This document shows positions 51,912-62,044 of a DNA stretch of 64,000 nt, piece after piece. Within the stretch, counting starts at the first letter, position 1. Each line of letters opens with the position of its first letter. A program made the position numbers and the translations under genes. This DNA comes from Nodularia sp. NIES-3585 (GTDB taxonomy: Bacteria; Cyanobacteriota; Cyanobacteriia; Cyanobacteriales; Nostocaceae): contig NZ_BDUB01000001.1 of NCBI RefSeq assembly GCF_002218065.1, positions 2,761,270-2,825,269 on the forward strand, written 5' to 3'. The notes beneath the pieces were generated by a model, which ran no database searches, was not told the DNA's origin, and worked only from the letters and a program-made list of their open reading frames with translations.

Positions 51912-53954
51912 TTACTGCTCAATAATCGGAAGAATAGGCTCAAAAACTTCAGGCTCAGGATTGAGAACATACTGCCAATTCTGAATTTGCTGTTGCGCCG
52001 CACTGTAAACAGAACTGCTGCGTGGAATCAACTTAGCAGTCTCAATAGCACTAGGAATATTAACCTCACCCTGAGAACGGGCAATATCTAACAATTGCTG
52101 ACTCCATTGATTAATAGCAATATTCGCATCCATCCGCAACGTGCTATTTCTGGGAACCCTATCAGCCAGTCCTATAGCCTGAGACAAAGCTTCTGGTGTA
52201 CTAGCAGCAGCCATCTCCCTAGCGCTACTCCAGTTTTCTCTAGCGCGGATTTGCCCTTGCCAATCATTTATCGCCTTCCTGGCCTCACCAGCAAGCGATC
52301 GCCCTGATGATACAATTGGCTGAACAGTATTAATAGCAGCAGTCAAATCGCCACCTCGCGCCAGCATTCTTGCCTGATCTAAATATGGCTGATCTTGTAT
52401 TCTTTGAACAGTGGCCGTCCATGTACTAATTTTTCTCTGTGCTTCCGAATACAAAGCCCTACCCCGCCGGATTTGTCCAGCTTCAGATATAGCAGCTTGC
52501 AAAGAATTCAGATCATTTAGCCATGCTAACTGTTGAGCGCGTTCCAAAATAGGTCTATCTTCAATAGTCTCCACTTGGTTACGCCAACGGTTGATTTCTT
52601 TCCTCGCTTCCGAAGCACGGGGATTATTAGCAGAAATCATCTGGACTTCACCAATCGCCGCCGTTAAATATTCGATAGTACCTTGGCTAGCAAGTGTCCG
52701 GGCTTTTTCCAACCGCGCCACATCCTCAATTTCCATTTGCCAACGAGCTATCAACTGCTGTGCTTCACCATAATTTGACCTGGAAACATCAACCTGTTGC
52801 GCCTGAAAAATAGCTGTTTCTAAACCAGATACCGTACCAATCCATGCACTCCTTTGGGCATCAGTCAAAGCCATAAAATCTGAGACTTCAGCCTGTAACT
52901 GGGTATTATCTGGGATTTGCCTAGCAATATCTAAAGCTGTATTCGCATCCCGCTGATCCAGACTTGCTTGTGCTAAAACCAGCATCTTGCGGCCAACTTC
53001 AGGAATCAACTCCTGCGCTTTTTCATAAAGATAGCTTTCTGGTCTAATAGACTCAGAGATTTTAATCGCTTCTAGTAAATTATTTACTACCTTGCTATTT
53101 GCTAAACGTTCAGCATTTGCTAACTTATCACCATCTTCCCGTGCTGAATTAATCAAGTTATTTAATTGATCATACTTCACACCTGACCAGTATTGATTAT
53201 CTACACGCAGTAATCTAGCCGATAGCAGAAAAGCTGATTGCCAACGCCGTTCCTTTAGTTCCCCTTCCGCATTTTGATATATACCTTCTGCCTGAGACCA
53301 AATTGATTCCCATTTAGTAACTTGCTCATCTACTAATTGGTAAACAGGCAATTCTTCAGGTATCTTACGCGCAGTTGCGATCGCATCTTCTAAACTTCCC
53401 GCTTGAAAACTTTGGTCTGCTAGCCGCAAAATATCCTGCGACCATTCTTTCAAATAACGATCAATTTCTGTCCGTAATGGATGATCCTCTGGTATCTTAC
53501 TAACTATAGCGATCGCTTGCAGTAAATCATTAACATTCTGCTTAGAAGCTGATATCTGAGCGCAATGTAACTTCACCGCAGCACTCACAAAAGGTCGGGA
53601 AATCGCCGGACAACTGGGGGCGCTTGGTAACTTCAGCAGCATTGCCATCGCCAGGAATCCCACACCACCAGGAATAAATGTGAGCATCAGCGCCCACAAA
53701 ACCCAGCTTTTCATCCAGCGACGGGATTTCCCAGAATTTCTAGGAGGTAAACTGGTTGCTGCTGACTGATTATTTAAAAGTAATTCGGAACTGTCTTGTT
53801 TTTCTCGCTTCACTGACTTAGAGGTAGAACCAGTAGCCCGGACACCAAATGCTTGAGTTTCACCGAATTGTGGCCTTCGGGATAATCTTTTCATATCATC
53901 TGGCTCTCCTGCTCTGGATGGGGGCCAACGTTCTGGAATATCCCGCTCTGTCAT
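51912..53954 (-). CDS. Single-pass membrane protein with long helical-repeat domain
   Basis: 680 residues. A basic cytosolic part (~100 residues) is followed by a hydrophobic stretch (SWVLWALMLTFIPGGVGFLAMAMLL), then ~550 residues of repeating helices of the form ARxLA-x-AI-x-A-x-I-x-Y-x-A-x-I-x-W. About ten repeats of roughly 50-60 residues each can be followed. It resembles TPR-like solenoids of cyanobacterial envelope proteins. Function unknown; nothing ties it to the CRISPR locus beyond position. Confidence 0.75.
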   Translation of the reverse strand: MTERDIPERWPPSRAGEPDDMKRLSRRPQFGETQAFGVRATGSTSKSVKREKQDSSELLLNNQSAATSLPPRNSGKSRRWMKSWVLWALMLTFIPGGVGFLAMAMLLKLPSAPSCPAISRPFVSAAVKLHCAQISASKQNVNDLLQAIAIVSKIPEDHPLRTEIDRYLKEWSQDILRLADQSFQAGSLEDAIATARKIPEELPVYQLVDEQVTKWESIWSQAEGIYQNAEGELKERRWQSAFLLSARLLRVDNQYWSGVKYDQLNNLINSAREDGDKLANAERLANSKVVNNLLEAIKISESIRPESYLYEKAQELIPEVGRKMLVLAQASLDQRDANTALDIARQIPDNTQLQAEVSDFMALTDAQRSAWIGTVSGLETAIFQAQQVDVSRSNYGEAQQLIARWQMEIEDVARLEKARTLASQGTIEYLTAAIGEVQMISANNPRASEARKEINRWRNQVETIEDRPILERAQQLAWLNDLNSLQAAISEAGQIRRGRALYSEAQRKISTWTATVQRIQDQPYLDQARMLARGGDLTAAINTVQPIVSSGRSLAGEARKAINDWQGQIRARENWSSAREMAAASTPEALSQAIGLADRVPRNSTLRMDANIAINQWSQQLLDIARSQGEVNIPSAIETAKLIPRSSSVYSAAQQQIQNWQYVLNPEPEVFEPILPIIEQ

Positions 53955-54087
53955 CTGTCACACCAAAATAGTTGAATAGCGATCTGTTCTAGGCTGATAA
54001 TTCCGATGCTGCAATAGTAACTTTGATTAAATAACCTCTGACCACAGATAGCATGAATTTTATCACCTTTTAGTAGTATTTTATACT

Positions 54088-54993
54088 TTAACCAGAAACT
54101 GAAGATTCTGTTTGCAAATCAACAATTAGCTGCGCCAAGTGATTACTGCTAGCCTGATAAACTTCACCGCAAAATTCACAAATTGCCTCAGCACCATCAT
54201 CTTTAATAATCATGTCTTGCAATTCCTCTTCTCCCAGGATTTTTAATGCTCCCAGTACACGGTCAAAAGAACAACCACAGTGGAAGCGCAACATTTGACG
54301 TTCAGGAAATATTGACAGACCCATGTCTCCTAATAAGTCATTAAAAATTTCTGGCAACGTCTTACCAGCTTGTAACAACGGTGTAAACCCAGACAAACTA
54401 GACATCCGTGATTCTAGTGTTTCCACTAGAGCTTCATCTCTGGCCGCTTTCGGCAAAACTTGCACTAGTAGCCCTCCAGAAGCCATTACACCACTCGCCC
54501 CTACAAATACACCTAAAACCAAAGCTGAAGGTGTTTGTTCAGAAGTTACTAAGTAATGAGCTACATCATCGCCTATTTCTCCCGATACTAATTCCACCGT
54601 ACTAGAGTAAGGGTAGCCATAACCAATATCTCGCACTACATAGAGATAACCGTTTCCAACTGCACGACCAACATCTAGTTTACCTTTTTCATTCGGAGGC
54701 AATTCTACAAATGGGTTGGCGACATAGCCGCGGACTGTTCCATCCAAGCCAGCATCTACTAAGATACCACCCAAAGGTCCATCACCCTTTACCCGGACAT
54801 TGACCCTAGAACCAGGACGCTTCATACTAGAAGCCATTAATAAGCCCGCCGACATCCCCCGTCCCAGTGCCGCCGTTGCCACATAGGACAACTTGTGACG
54901 TTGCCGTGCTTCTTCTGTTAAACGAGTGGTAATCACACCCACGGCACGAATTCCACCGTCGGCAGCTGTGGCACGAATTAATTGGTCAGCCAT
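54088..54993 (-). CDS. hslO: Hsp33 redox-regulated chaperone
   Basis: 301 residues from the ATG at 54993 (MADQLIRATAADGGIRAVGV). Family marks are LSYVATAALGRGMSAGLLMAS, KGDGPLGGILVDA and the C-terminal zinc site CGCS ... CEFC (FHCGCSFDRV, ICEFCGEVY). Oxidation releases zinc and activates the chaperone during oxidative stress. Confidence 0.95.
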   Translation of the reverse strand: MADQLIRATAADGGIRAVGVITTRLTEEARQRHKLSYVATAALGRGMSAGLLMASSMKRPGSRVNVRVKGDGPLGGILVDAGLDGTVRGYVANPFVELPPNEKGKLDVGRAVGNGYLYVVRDIGYGYPYSSTVELVSGEIGDDVAHYLVTSEQTPSALVLGVFVGASGVMASGGLLVQVLPKAARDEALVETLESRMSSLSGFTPLLQAGKTLPEIFNDLLGDMGLSIFPERQMLRFHCGCSFDRVLGALKILGEEELQDMIIKDDGAEAICEFCGEVYQASSNHLAQLIVDLQTESSVSG

Positions 54994-55113
54994 GAAAAAC
55001 CTTACATTTCTTAACAAGTCTACATTTCTATTCTAAATTCTCATCTAGTAGAAAAACGACACTGTGATTAGTGATTGTATTTGCAATAGTTCCAAAAAGC
55101 ATAGACAAACATC

Positions 55114-56352
55114 TCATGCCATTTGTTTGCCGGGAATAACCCCGACAGGGCGGACTACAACGCCCCCTATCCCTAGACTAAACGCTGTCGGGACTACTTT
55201 ACGTAAAATATTCAAACTACCATTGACATCAGCGTGAATCAGTTGATCATTACCTGTTTTATAAAGCTTAGTTCTGATTCTTCGACCACTAAATTTAACT
55301 TCTATCGAGTCAGCTTTCCCATAAGTAGGAATAATATCTTGGTCTAAAAAAGAAGCCACACTGGTGTAAGACTCCTCCGCAACCAATACCTTTATCCCCA
55401 CTAATTTTGCCTTATAAATCAACTGCTTTACAAATCGAGTATGAGGAATACAAACAAAGTTTTGATTATTTCGTTTACCCAAAGCAACATTTTGCTTCCA
55501 CAGTGGATTTTGACCAATCACTAAAGTACCAAGCCCCTGCTTCACTAAATGGTCAATAACTAACCGACTGGCTTTGTGCAGATAATCATCAACTCGAAAA
55601 TTCCGTTTTTTAGTTAAATTTTGCAGTTGTTTAGATGTCTTTTGATGACTTGGTAGTAAAGATTGTAATTTGGCTTTTTTTTGATTGTAATAACGATTAA
55701 TTGATTTGATAATTCGCCCCGAAACCAGAACTGGTAAAAATCCCGGCTGGTTAGATGTTAAGGTAGCTAGGTTATCTATACCTAAATCAATCGCTGCTAT
55801 AGCCTGAGAGTCTAAGACATAATCTAATTCCTCCTTTTCATACACAGCTTCTACCACATAATGGTCAATTTTTGGGACAATCCTCACCTGATTTAGATGT
55901 ACATACTCTACTTTTGTTGGAATATCAATTTGTGTTTTTGAAAGATGAATTACACCAGCTTTCATTTTGGGTTTACTCACAGACTGCACTGTGTAAACTA
56001 ATAAATGTCTGCCCTTTTCTTTGTGTTTATATTTGGGTAATTTTGGTCTGCTTAAAAACTTGGTTTTATCTTTTGTGTATGCTTTTATTGCGGCAAAAAA
56101 ACTTAACCAGTTGCGATGTAATCCTAATAATACTTGTTGGGCGACTTTGGCGGGTAACGCTTGATATGGTTCTGTAGATTTTAATTGTTTAGCTAGACAA
56201 TTGTAGTCCAGATATTTTTGAGCCAGAATAAAACTTTGGCGGGTATGGAAGTTAGCATAATTGTAGAGGTTTTTAGCAGCAAAACATAACTTATCAATCT
56301 CCTGATAGTGGGGATGATTTGGTTGAATTATATGCCGTTCGACTAACTGCAT
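55114..56352 (-). CDS. TnpB-like RNA-guided nuclease (IS1341-type), zinc ribbon lost
   Basis: 412 residues. The RuvC triad is present: D189 (AAIDLGIDNLATLT), E326 (VLVAEESYTS) and D375 (LIHADVNGSLNILRK). Between E326 and D375, where TnpB usually carries two CxxC pairs, there are no cysteines, only SFLDQDIIPTYGKADSIEVKFSGRR. No tnpA lies nearby, so it is a stand-alone IS1341-type copy. The GC-rich 3' end of the gene (GGCGGACTACAACGCCCCC region) is where the guide omega RNA is expected. Confidence 0.85.
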   Translation of the reverse strand: MQLVERHIIQPNHPHYQEIDKLCFAAKNLYNYANFHTRQSFILAQKYLDYNCLAKQLKSTEPYQALPAKVAQQVLLGLHRNWLSFFAAIKAYTKDKTKFLSRPKLPKYKHKEKGRHLLVYTVQSVSKPKMKAGVIHLSKTQIDIPTKVEYVHLNQVRIVPKIDHYVVEAVYEKEELDYVLDSQAIAAIDLGIDNLATLTSNQPGFLPVLVSGRIIKSINRYYNQKKAKLQSLLPSHQKTSKQLQNLTKKRNFRVDDYLHKASRLVIDHLVKQGLGTLVIGQNPLWKQNVALGKRNNQNFVCIPHTRFVKQLIYKAKLVGIKVLVAEESYTSVASFLDQDIIPTYGKADSIEVKFSGRRIRTKLYKTGNDQLIHADVNGSLNILRKVVPTAFSLGIGGVVVRPVGVIPGKQMA

Positions 56353-56594
56353 AGACTAGCTGCCAAAAATTAAACACATAACCATATATAACAACATTTG
56401 TCGGTACTTGTGTCAATAAATTTATGTTAATTCGCTGGCTTGAGATTTGCTCTATCCCGATCTATTAGCTGGTTTCACTGTGATCAATGATAATAGATGC
56501 TAATATTTGTCTATATATTGGCCGAAGTTTTACAATGCTAGAACTACTATTATGCACCAAAAGTCAGCCCTGACCTTTAAACAATTATTAAAAA

Positions 56595-56975
56595 ATGTTA
56601 GGTAATTTTCAACAAAGTCAACTACGGATAGAAATCACCGCCTCTGCCAGTGCGATTCGGGATAGTTTGCAACATCCTGAAAAACTAGCAAAATGGCTTG
56701 TCGGGCAAAGTTTCGCCCCTGGAATGCCAGAAGAACTGCATACCGGATTTCAGTTTACAACCTGGACAGGGCCAATTTCAATTCATCATCAAGTACAAGT
56801 GGCAAAACCCAATTGTCTCCGTTTGCTACTGAGTGGAGGCATTGATGGCTTTCATGAATGGTACTGGGGAGAAGGTTGGGTGCAGTCTCGCTTAGAGGGA
56901 GTTTCAATTCTGCCCCTAAATTTAGGACAAACCCTGAATTTGTTGAGTTTGCGTGAGTTTTTGGTAAATAAATAG
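56595..56975 (+). CDS. SRPBCC-like small protein, hypothetical
   Basis: 126 residues with a START/SRPBCC-like pattern: QLRIEITASASAIRDSLQHPEKLAKWL at the N-terminus, alternating strands in FQFTTWTGPISIHHQVQVA, and a C-terminal helix (LGQTLNLLSLREFLVN). It may bind a hydrophobic ligand. No specific function. Confidence 0.7.
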   Translation: MLGNFQQSQLRIEITASASAIRDSLQHPEKLAKWLVGQSFAPGMPEELHTGFQFTTWTGPISIHHQVQVAKPNCLRLLLSGGIDGFHEWYWGEGWVQSRLEGVSILPLNLGQTLNLLSLREFLVNK

Positions 56976-57053
56976 TAGAGATGCGATTAATCTCGTCCAT
57001 GATTGATCGCTTCTCCATATACATCCTGATTGCAATGCCGCTCCCTCAACCCT

Positions 57054-57479
57054 TTAAGCTGGCTTTACCACTAAAACCGAACAATTAGCCTCTTCCACTA
57101 CTTGAGTGCTGACAGAACCCAAAACAATTCGCTTCATGCCAACTAATCCGCGACTGCCAACGAGAATTAAATCAGCTTTGTAAATATTGGCAATACGAAT
57201 AATTTCCACCGCAGGATCGCCGGTTACCAACTCTAATTCACTGTCGAATGATAACTTTTCTTTATAACTTAACAGCTGTTTTTCAATATGAAAATCAGAA
57301 AACTTTGAGGATTTTGGATCAGGGCGGTCTGCGGGTAGTTCTATCTCTGACTGTGGGGGCAGAAATACATGACAGAGAATCACCTTGGCATCACTGGTCA
57401 ACACCAAATCATTTAAAGTTTGAATAACTCGTTCCACAATTTCCGACCCGTCAAGAGCTACCAAAACATTTTTTAGCAC
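57054..57479 (-). CDS. Universal stress protein (UspA family)
   Basis: 141 residues. NVLVALDGSEIVERVI starts the fold, and ILVGSRGLVGMKRIVLGSVSTQVVEEANCSVLVV contains the ATP-binding GxxG-9x-GS pattern. Such proteins bind ATP and support stress survival. Confidence 0.92.
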   Translation of the reverse strand: MLKNVLVALDGSEIVERVIQTLNDLVLTSDAKVILCHVFLPPQSEIELPADRPDPKSSKFSDFHIEKQLLSYKEKLSFDSELELVTGDPAVEIIRIANIYKADLILVGSRGLVGMKRIVLGSVSTQVVEEANCSVLVVKPA

Positions 57480-57558
57480 CGCTGATCTCCTAAAAGGTAG
57501 ACAAAATAAATGTCTATTAGCTTATTTAATAGTTTATGCACAAAATAAACAATCCAAA

Positions 57559-58860
57559 TCACTCTTCCTGCTGAATTCTGCGTCTTACCGAATCTTTATG
57601 AGACGGTAAGCCCTCGGCTGTTGCTAGTGCATCAATTGCCCCAGCCACCTTTTGTAATGCAGTAGGTGAGTATTGAATAATACTAGAATGTTTGAGAAAT
57701 GTTTCCACTCCTAAAGGTGAAGCATAACGAGCAGCCCCGGAAGTCGGCAAGGTGTGGTTAGGCCCTGCCAAATAGTCTCCTACAGCTTCAGGTGTAGAAT
57801 AGCCCAAGAATATAGCCCCAGCGTGACGAATTTGAGGAAGTAATGCCCAAGGATCTTTAACTTCTAACTCTAAATGTTCGGGAGCAAATTCATTGGAAAA
57901 TGCTGCTGCTGCTGACAAAGACTCTACAACCACAATTAAGCCATAATGAGCGATCGCTTTCTCTGTATCTATCCGTCTGGGATGATCAACTAATTGTCTT
58001 TCCACCGCTACTTGCACGTTTTTGGCTAAAGCAGTGTCAGTGGTCAACAAAATAGCTGCGGCCATCGGGTCATGTTCAGCTTGCGCCAACAAATCAGCCG
58101 CCACATTCACCGGATTGGCTGTTTCATCGGCAATAATTAATACTTCACTCGGTCCTGCCAAAGAATCAATGCCAACAGTACCGTAAACCAGTTTTTTAGC
58201 TAAAGTGACATAAATATTGCCAGGCCCAGTAATGACATTGACTTTAGGAATCGTTTCTGTACCATAAGCCAAAGCCGCGATCGCTTGCGCCCCCCCAACA
58301 CGATAAATTTCTTGTATGCCTGCTTCTTGTGCAGCTACCAAAACCGCCGGGTGAATTGCTGTTCTCGCACCAGGAGGCGTTACCATCACCACACGAGGCA
58401 CACCAGCCACCTTAGCTGGAATAGCATTCATCAGGACAGTACTGGGATAGGCCGCACGACCACCAGGCACATATAAACCTGCACAGTCTACAGGAGTATA
58501 GCGTTTGCCCACCACCACATCATCATCGCCAAAGTGTACCCAACTTTTCGGAACACGCTGGCGGTGAAATGATTCAATTTGGCAACCAGCCAACTGAATC
58601 GCCTGGAGTAAATCCTTCGACACCTGTTGGTAGGCTGCATCCATTTCGGAGCCAGTAACACGCAATTCCTCTGCTTTGAGAGTTTGATGATCGAATTCAG
58701 CTGTATAATGCAAAACAGCTTTGTCGCCTTGGCGCTGCACTGCTTGCAATACTTCGCGCACAGTTGCTTCTTTGTGAAGCACGTGTTCATCGTGAGTACG
58801 ATTGCAGATACGTTGTAGTTCTGATACAACGTCTGCCTGCTGAGTAATGATTCGCAGCAT
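57559..58860 (-). CDS. hisD: Histidinol dehydrogenase
   Basis: 433 residues, full length. It oxidises histidinol to histidine in two NAD-dependent steps at the end of the pathway. Marks are YVPGGRAAYPSTVLMNAIPAKVAGVPRVV, the GPGNIYVTLAKKLVYGTVGIDSLAGPSE block, LLAQAEHDP (zinc and catalysis) and PNHTLPTSGAARY. No other his gene adjoins it. Confidence 0.96.
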   Translation of the reverse strand: MLRIITQQADVVSELQRICNRTHDEHVLHKEATVREVLQAVQRQGDKAVLHYTAEFDHQTLKAEELRVTGSEMDAAYQQVSKDLLQAIQLAGCQIESFHRQRVPKSWVHFGDDDVVVGKRYTPVDCAGLYVPGGRAAYPSTVLMNAIPAKVAGVPRVVMVTPPGARTAIHPAVLVAAQEAGIQEIYRVGGAQAIAALAYGTETIPKVNVITGPGNIYVTLAKKLVYGTVGIDSLAGPSEVLIIADETANPVNVAADLLAQAEHDPMAAAILLTTDTALAKNVQVAVERQLVDHPRRIDTEKAIAHYGLIVVVESLSAAAAFSNEFAPEHLELEVKDPWALLPQIRHAGAIFLGYSTPEAVGDYLAGPNHTLPTSGAARYASPLGVETFLKHSSIIQYSPTALQKVAGAIDALATAEGLPSHKDSVRRRIQQEE

Positions 58861-59199
58861 GGAGTAAGGAGGATGCCAAAATTTAGAATATTCCCGCCTG
58901 AGAATTGTTCTTAACTCTTAACCGATGAGGTAGTCGAGCTAATTCTAATTCTCTTCTCTAGCTTAACCTGGATTTTTTTGATGTCTTCAAGCCGCACACT
59001 CGTGACTTCCAGTCATGAGTTAGGCGCGACCGATTCTGTTAAAATTAGTGTATAGCGAAAACCAAGCTAAATCTGAACCACGACAACTAAAGATATGGGG
59101 TTCTACTAGGAAATAGATATTTTTATCGCTCCTTTAGTAGGTAAAATCTTTAAGGTACAGAGGTTAAACATACTTAAAGTTTTAGGTACTTGTTTAAAA

Positions 59200-59310
59200 G
59201 TCGCCGTCGGTGCGCCGGAGACTTGAAACGCCTGTGGAGAACTTGTAAGTCCTGGAGCAATTCAGGCGGAGATCGTGGAAGCAGGAATCACGCAACTTTT
59301 AGTCGTGTGA
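59200..59310 (+). pseudogene. C-terminal remnant of an IS200/IS605-type TnpB
   Basis: Read from 59200 with one in-frame TGA passed over, the codons give VAVGAPET (stop) NACGELVSPGAIQAEIVEAG, ITQLLVV and a stop. This is the tail typical of cyanobacterial TnpB proteins (NACGE, then VEAGI). Directly around the stop, CACGCAAC and a GTCGTGTG-like half make a hairpin as at the right end of such elements. Confidence 0.65.
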
Positions 59311-59660
59311 GGTTCAAACTCCCAAGGCTGCCAGCACATGGTTTGCTTGAGAAGGCGACGATTATTGCTCAGTCCGATTTACCTACTTGACTCACCCTAG
59401 GGGGAAGTTTTTTGGTATTCGGCAGGGAGAAGCTGTGCCAATGCCCCTACCCTTACAACCTTGCTTGCACTCCTTGCAAGTTTCCTGGTGACAGATTTGC
59501 ACATCCAGTGACCTTAATTAAGGAGCTATAAGAGGCTCTGAGTATAACTTTTGCGTATTTTTCTACTTTAGTAACTAACATTTTATCGAAGTAACTTATT
59601 TTAACGCATTTTCTCAATCGATTACACATAAATAGTAAAGTTGTCAAGGATACTCTAATT

Positions 59661-59730
59661 TAGTCATTAGTCATTGGTCATTAGTCATTAGTCATTAGTC
59701 ATTGGTCATTGGTCATTGGTCATTGGTCAT
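59661..59730. repeat. TAGTCAT/TGGTCAT heptamer tract, ten units
   Basis: Ten head-to-tail heptamers upstream of rpsT, varying only at the second base of each unit. Confidence 0.9.
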
Positions 59731-59907
59731 TGGGAAGTTACCGTCTTCCTCCCCCCTGCTCCCTGCACCCTGCACCCCTGCCTCTTTCCCCCCACTCCCC
59801 ACTCCCAAAAAGAAAATTTATTTATAAATTCTGACATTGGCAGTATGAATGCTATATTAGTAAGTCTAGTAGTGTGTGTACATATTAATAGTATTTTTGG
59901 AATTGAC

Positions 59908-60207
59908 GTGGCGAATACAAAATCTGCTCTCAAACGCGCCCAAATCGGAGAACGCAATCGTTTGCGTAACAAAGCTTACAAGTCAGCAGTAAGAACGCTG
60001 ATGAAAAAATACTTTAGTGCCGTAGATGTCTATGCAGCTAATCCTAACTCAGAATTAGAACAAGAAGTACAAGTAAGGTTGTCTGAAGCTGTCAGCAAAA
60101 TTGACAAGGCTGTAAAGCGTGGTGTTCTCCACCCCAATAATGGCGCTCGGAAAAAATCGAGATTGGCTCGCAAACTCAAGCCACTGGCTCAAGCATCTGC
60201 TCAGTAG
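59908..60207 (+). CDS. rpsT: 30S ribosomal protein S20
   Basis: 99 residues from the GTG at 59908 ([30 protein letters not shown]), which gives exactly the usual S20 N-terminus; the longer upstream frame would add unrelated residues. It binds the 5' domain of 16S rRNA early in 30S assembly. The C-terminus [20 protein letters not shown] is typical. Confidence 0.96.
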   Translation: MANTKSALKRAQIGERNRLRNKAYKSAVRTLMKKYFSAVDVYAANPNSELEQEVQVRLSEAVSKIDKAVKRGVLHPNNGARKKSRLARKLKPLAQASAQ

Positions 60208-60217
60208 TTCAATGATT

Positions 60218-60256
60218 CAGTAATCAGTAAATATATCTGTATATCACTGATTACTG
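60218..60256. terminator. Hairpin between rpsT and tatD
   Basis: CAGTAATCAGT at 60218 pairs exactly with ACTGATTACTG at 60246, an 11-bp stem with a 17-nt loop, shortly after the rpsT stop. No T-run; it may also be a palindromic repeat. Confidence 0.5.
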
Positions 60257-60322
60257 CTCAGGAAATCATGACACTTCGACTGCGCTCAGTGCTAGCAACT
60301 GGACTCATGACCGATAACTACA

Positions 60323-61108
60323 ATGCAGCTGATTGATACTCACGTCCACATTAATTTTGATACATTTCAGGCGGATTTAGCATCAGTGCGATCGCGATGG
60401 CAAGAAGCCGGTGTAGTACGCCTCGTACACTCCTGCGTCGAACCTGCGGAATTTTCCAGTATTCAAACCCTAGCACACCAGTTTCCCGAACTCAGCTTTG
60501 CCGTTGGTTTACATCCCTTAGATGTTGAGAAATGGCACAGCGAAACAGCCGCACAAATCAAATCCTTGGCTAGTTCCGAAGCGAAAGTGGTCGCAATTGG
60601 GGAAATGGGTATGGATCTTTACAAAGCAGACAACTATGCACTTCAACGCATAGCCTTTGAAGCTCAACTAGCGATCGCCTGTGAACTCAATCTACCAGTG
60701 ATTATTCATTGTCGTGATGCAGCCCCACAAGTTAGGGAAATACTGCAAAAATGGCAGGAAAACACAGGAAAAAGCCCTAGAGGTGTCATGCATTGTTGGG
60801 GTGGCACACCAGAGGAAACCCAATGGTTTCTAGACTTAGGCTTCTACATTAGTTTTAGCGGGACAGTTACATTCAAAAACGCGAAAGCTATTCAAGCCTC
60901 GGCCACCATGGTCACAAGCGATCGCCTGCTAGTTGAAACAGACTGCCCTTTTTTGTCTCCAGTCCCCAAACGGGGTGAAAAACGCAACGAGCCAGCCTAT
61001 GTTCGTTATGTAGCCGAACAAGTAGCTCATTTGCGTGGGGAAACATTAGAAGCGATCGCCGCTCAAACCACCCAGAATGCTTGTGAGTTATTTGGATTAG
61101 CACTATAA
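60323..61108 (+). CDS. tatD: TatD-family metal-dependent deoxyribonuclease
   Basis: 261 residues. The metal ligands of the amidohydrolase-like barrel are all present: [10 protein letters not shown] (HxH), [11 protein letters not shown] (Glu), [11 protein letters not shown] (His), GVMHCWGG (His) and [12 protein letters not shown] (Asp). It removes nucleotides from 3' ends of DNA and acts in repair and quality control. Confidence 0.93.
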   Translation: MQLIDTHVHINFDTFQADLASVRSRWQEAGVVRLVHSCVEPAEFSSIQTLAHQFPELSFAVGLHPLDVEKWHSETAAQIKSLASSEAKVVAIGEMGMDLYKADNYALQRIAFEAQLAIACELNLPVIIHCRDAAPQVREILQKWQENTGKSPRGVMHCWGGTPEETQWFLDLGFYISFSGTVTFKNAKAIQASATMVTSDRLLVETDCPFLSPVPKRGEKRNEPAYVRYVAEQVAHLRGETLEAIAAQTTQNACELFGLAL

Positions 61109-62044
61109 AATTGGCTCATCTATGTCCCAGGTAGTGCTGAAAAAATTAAACTCTAGGAGGACAAAATTATGCTAAAATTAATCCCTCCAAAACAATTTGA
61201 ATACGCCATAATAAAAAAGGAAGGAATTGAAAACTTTTAAACTTGATTGTGTGCTGTTATCAACTTGATCATCCACCTCATCTCTACAAGCGGATGTTAT
61301 GAATCTATGAGTGATGTCAGGATTCCACAGTCACCGAGACTTTGGCCAAAAAACGCCCGTGCTGTACCTAACCTATAGAAAATTGTTAAACGTAAATTAC
61401 CTTGTGAGCAAAACCCACCAAAATCAAGCTCGTTCGCGATCGCTAAACGTCTGTCTGGGAAGTAGCCTCTCACCGTGGGAGAAGTTACAAATCAGAGCAG
61501 ACAAAATACGCGACTCTTTGTCTGTGTCTTAAGAGACAAGCGTAAATATAGGCAATAAATTGATGACCAGTAGTTCCTTCATGGTACAAGCCCCCAGATT
61601 TAGCAGTGGAATCAAAAATCCCCAATCGAAAATCCTCAAACCCCTAGATTTATCTGTGGATAGAACCAAAATCTAAAAAATCCAAAATTGTTTGACACAA
61701 ATAGTCTAGCGGTGTCTAGGCAAGTATATGAAGCGTATGGGAGAGGCAGTGAGGAAAGCACAACAAATTTATCAATGTTTCAGCCATCGACTGTTGAGGA
61801 ATCAACTTGATATTCCGATTTTAGCGCACCTTGAGAAAAAACAAGGGCGATTACCCCCTTGCCAAAATCTCTCTTTGCAGCTTCAATAGCGGCGTTTGCT
61901 TACACCTAAAAATAGCAGATGGCATAAACCAAGAGAAGTTCCCAAATAGTTATGGACACAAGGCGCGCAGCGGGAACACGCCAAAAACAGAAACTTAAGC
62001 GGTGTCCTCAAAAAAAGTTTAACTCCTTTGACGAAGGTAAAGGC
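61109..62044. other. Long rpoB leader region
   Basis: A candidate promoter lies at 61692-61720. Near 61590-61665 two related blocks (CCCCCAGATTTAGCAGTGGA and CCCCTAGATTTATCTGTGGA) repeat. A 53-codon frame (61728-61889, MKRMGEAVRKAQQIYQCFSH... start) directly follows the promoter. A 73-codon frame at 61311-61532 has no support. The rest looks like untranslated leader. Confidence 0.5.
61692..61720 (+). promoter_or_regulatory. Candidate rpoB promoter
   Basis: A perfect TTGACA -35 at 61692 is followed after 17 nt by TCTAGG, a weak -10. A TATAT about 5 nt further on is an alternative. The strong -35 and its distance from rpoB (about 330 bp) suggest a long 5' leader. Confidence 0.35.

Larger units (their letters stand above)
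58861..59907. other. Long intergenic region with TnpB remnant and heptamer tracts
   Basis: This 1-kb gap holds the remnant at 59200-59310, a (TTAGTCA)-type tract at 59661-59730, and CCCTGCA/CACTCCC tracts at about 59746-59805, next to the rpsT promoter region. Elsewhere I see no gene. A 66-codon frame at 59190-59390 is a shadow of the remnant. Confidence 0.6.

Noticed and set aside
59190-59390. 66-codon Arg/Lys-rich frame
   Set aside because: It is out of frame with the TnpB remnant and shows no ribosome-binding site or family match.
61311-61532. 73-codon frame upstream of rpoB
   Set aside because: No ribosome-binding site, no recognisable motif, and it ends well before the promoter candidate.
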